Assembly (NCBI GenBank): GCA_045590935.1
Contig: JAZNSA010000163.1
Location: 1 to 7,227 of the forward strand
Reading direction: 5' to 3'
Source: CAKSHP01 sp045590935
GTDB lineage: Bacteria; Bacillota; Clostridia; UBA1381; UMGS1253
Length of the DNA: 7,227 bases
Shown: piece after piece, positions 5,841-7,227 of the stretch
How positions within the stretch are numbered: the stretch's first letter is position 1
How the letters are laid out: every line of letters begins with the position of its first letter
The notes under the pieces: generated by a model
What the model was told of the DNA's origin: nothing
Seen by the model: the letters and a program-made list of their open reading frames with translations, nothing else
The model's database searches: none
Program-made: the position numbers and the translations under genes

Positions 5841-6617
5841 ATGTTTTTTAGAAGATTGTTTTCAAGGAGCGGGGAGTTTGAAGCGTATGAAATGTTTTCG
5901 GAGAGCCACGTATTTTTGATAGCTGCTTGCTTTTGTTTTATTTTATGGGCTGTTCATAAGTCGGCAGATATGAGTGCGAAGGAAATTTTGAAAACTGTAC
6001 GCAAATGCTCGGTAGCTCTTTGGGGATTGGAAATAACAAAAATTATATTTAATTTGTGCATAGGAAACGGAAGTAATTTTAATAGCTACATACCGTTGTA
6101 TTTCTGCTCTATAACCTTGTATTGTAGTATTGTATCTGGCTATGGAAAGGGCAGAAGCAAAAGAGTTTCGGATGTGTTTTTGGTTGTTGGGGGAATAGTC
6201 GGAGGAGTTGCATATATTATTTCACCATGCACAACTGCGGGCATTTACCCTGTTTTTCACTTTATAACAATTCAAAGCTATTTTCTTCATTCGATAATGA
6301 TTTATTTGGGAATTTTATTTGTATCGAGTGGGTATGTGTTGTTAAAATTGAAGGATGTTGTCGGATATTCAATGCTTGTTGTTGCGTTTAGTGCGGTTGC
6401 GTATGTTGTGAATTATTTTTTGGGAACAAATTTGATGTTTGTATCTGAAACGTTTGAGGGCACTGCAATTGATATAGTATATAAGTTTAATCCGACCTTG
6501 TTTCCGTTGTCGGTAACGTTTTTACAGGCTGTGCCGCCGTTTTTTGTTGTGTTCTGGCTAACGAAGGCAAGGCAGTATATGTTAAATAGAAAAAAGCAAT
6601 TTGTAATTCATAATTAA
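5841..6617 (+). CDS. YwaF/TIGR02206-like integral membrane protein
   Basis: A 258-aa protein with about seven hydrophobic helices (roughly 23-40, 57-74, 84-99, 112-128, 147-168, 174-193, 220-240) and a Lys/Arg-rich C-terminus, so it should sit in the cytoplasmic membrane. Length, helix number and conserved-looking motifs match the uncharacterised Bacillus YwaF family (TIGR02206): IPLYFCS (84-90), HS at 150-151 between helices, and NYFLGTNLMF (191-200), followed by a proline-containing last loop. The family's function is not known to me. The ATG has a modest GAAAGG site at 5824-5829, 11 nt away. An internal ATG at 5889 would remove the polar N-terminus before helix 1 and is less likely. The 103-bp gap from the upstream gene shows neither a terminator nor a convincing promoter, so co-transcription is plausible. 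The stop codon overlaps the left arm of a terminator. Confidence 0.85.
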   Translation: MFFRRLFSRSGEFEAYEMFSESHVFLIAACFCFILWAVHKSADMSAKEILKTVRKCSVALWGLEITKIIFNLCIGNGSNFNSYIPLYFCSITLYCSIVSGYGKGRSKRVSDVFLVVGGIVGGVAYIISPCTTAGIYPVFHFITIQSYFLHSIMIYLGILFVSSGYVLLKLKDVVGYSMLVVAFSAVAYVVNYFLGTNLMFVSETFEGTAIDIVYKFNPTLFPLSVTFLQAVPPFFVVFWLTKARQYMLNRKKQFVIHN

Positions 6618-6659
6618 AATAAAATCCACCGTTTTTTGCAAACAGTGGATTTTATTTTA
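6616..6659. terminator. Bidirectional intrinsic terminator between convergent genes
   Basis: Arms 6616-6629 (AAAATAAAATCCAC) and 6645-6658 (GTGGATTTTATTTT) pair perfectly over 14 bp, plus an outer T6615-A6659 pair. After one C-A mismatch, GTTT/AAAC (6631-6634/6640-6643) continues the stem. The GTGG core followed by a T-rich arm works on the plus strand, and the mirrored A-rich left arm gives the same on the minus strand. It should end both the membrane-protein transcript and the rhamnulokinase transcript. Confidence 0.88.
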
Positions 6660-6712
6660 TATGTTATATGTTTGTAAAAGAATTTAAAATCTTTGCCTTT
6701 TTTGTTTTGCAA

Positions 6713-6736
6713 GGTCTGCGCATTTTGCCGCAGTCC
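6713..6736 (-). other. GC-rich hairpin just after the rhamnulokinase stop
   Basis: GGTCTGCG (6713-6720) and CGCAGTCC (6729-6736) pair at 7 of 8 positions around an 8-nt loop. It starts 7 bp past the rhamnulokinase stop codon. In the sense direction it is followed by an A-rich stretch and not by U residues, so it is not a classical terminator itself. It may protect the 3' end of the mRNA or pause polymerase ahead of the terminator at 6616-6659. Confidence 0.45.
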
Positions 6737-6742
6737 GCCTAT

Positions 6743-7227
6743 TTAAAATTTTGTACAGATTTCCTCATAACGCTTATTAGCTTCTTCCCACTTTTCAACA
6801 TCCTTAGGATTATAAACCTTTGGCTCAAAAGAATCCGTAACAATTTTTCTTGCTTCTTGCAAATCTGCTACTGCGCCAAGAGCATAGAACTGCAAAAGTG
6901 CGTTGCCTGTGCTTGTTGCTTCAACGGGACCTGCAACAACCCTCATATTAGTTGCGTTTGCAACGAACTGACACAAGATGTCGTTTTTGATTCCGCCGCC
7001 AACCATATTGATTGTATCGGGCTTTTCGGGAAGCATTTCACACATCTGCCTAACCGAACGAGCGCACTCAAGCGCCAAGCTTTCCATAATACAACGAGTA
7101 ATTTCGCCGCAACCCTCGGGAACAGGCTGACCTGTCATTTTTGCAAAATCCTGAATTCTCTTAGGCATATTTCCCGGAGGCGAGAACTTTTCATAATTAG
7201 GATTAATAAAGCACTTCATTGATGGTG
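6743..7227 (-). CDS. rhaB: Rhamnulokinase, C-terminal third (N-terminus beyond window)
   Basis: The frame is open from the right edge to a TAA at 6745-6743, giving about 160 residues. Reading begins mid-gene: two codons (PS) precede the first Met (7219), and FINPNY...PPGNMPKRI is an internal family block, so that Met is not the start. The FGGY-kinase C-terminal ATP-binding pattern is clear: INMVGGGIKNDILCQ, then VVAGPVEATSTGNALLQ. The preceding ESLALECARSV helix and the overall order match RhaB more closely than glycerol or xylulose kinases. The enzyme phosphorylates L-rhamnulose at C1 in cytoplasmic rhamnose catabolism. Full-length relatives are about 480-490 aa, so roughly the last third is here. 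Other rhamnose genes would be expected to the right, outside the window. A related deoxy-sugar kinase such as fuculokinase is the main alternative. Confidence 0.9.
   Translation of the reverse strand, partial: PSMKCFINPNYEKFSPPGNMPKRIQDFAKMTGQPVPEGCGEITRCIMESLALECARSVRQMCEMLPEKPDTINMVGGGIKNDILCQFVANATNMRVVAGPVEATSTGNALLQFYALGAVADLQEARKIVTDSFEPKVYNPKDVEKWEEANKRYEEICTKF

Noticed and set aside
7217..7219. ATG at 7219 as start of the rhamnulokinase gene
   Set aside because: The frame continues upstream to the edge, and the sequence there is an internal family block. A 158-aa kinase would lack its whole sugar-binding and N-terminal phosphate-binding domain.
6668..7222. Plus-strand Cys-rich ORF of 184 codons
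   Set aside because: It is antisense to the clearly recognisable rhamnulokinase C-terminus and runs through the GC-rich hairpin. No family features are seen.

Overview
The window looks like chromosomal DNA of a low-GC, Gram-positive clostridial bacterium. The reasons are AT-rich spacers, strong GGAGG/GGGGG-type ribosome binding sites, sigma-A promoters close to consensus with 17-bp spacers, two exported proteins with S-layer homology (SLH) domains, a YwaF/TIGR02206-type membrane protein and a rhamnulokinase. SLH proteins together with rhamnose use would suit a plant-polysaccharide-degrading gut or rumen clostridium, but that is inference from a few genes.

Left part (1-4456): two SLH genes are divergently transcribed from a roughly 380-bp AT-rich spacer. 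The minus-strand gene (983 down past the left edge, 327 codons visible) encodes a signal peptide, three SLH domains, a short beta-helix-like segment and a very long Gly/Ser/Glu-rich low-complexity stretch built from 18-bp repeats. The plus-strand gene (1367-4456, 1029 aa) encodes a signal peptide, three SLH domains, a large unrecognised ectodomain of about 675 residues, an acidic stalk built from 24-bp repeats and a short C-terminal segment. Each has its own recognisable promoter. A 9-bp inverted repeat lies just upstream of the -35 box of the plus gene and is a candidate operator.

Middle part (4457-5176): a decayed region. It holds a C-terminal fragment of a tyrosine recombinase on the minus strand (catalytic H-x-x-R, H and Y present, N-terminal half absent), a doubtful small plus-strand ORF that would gain a good start if an A7 run were one base shorter, several short palindromes, and then a good promoter for the next gene.

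Right part (5177-7227): a type I phosphoribosyltransferase (probably purine salvage) is followed after 103 bp by a seven-helix YwaF-like membrane protein. A long bidirectional terminator hairpin separates these from a convergent gene on the minus strand, the C-terminal third of a rhamnulokinase (rhaB-like) that runs off the right edge.

The window gives no clear evidence of a new multi-gene system. The points most worth a second look are the large unassigned SLH ectodomain, the slippage-prone repeat tails in both SLH genes, the candidate operator, and the recombinase scar with its overlapping small ORF.
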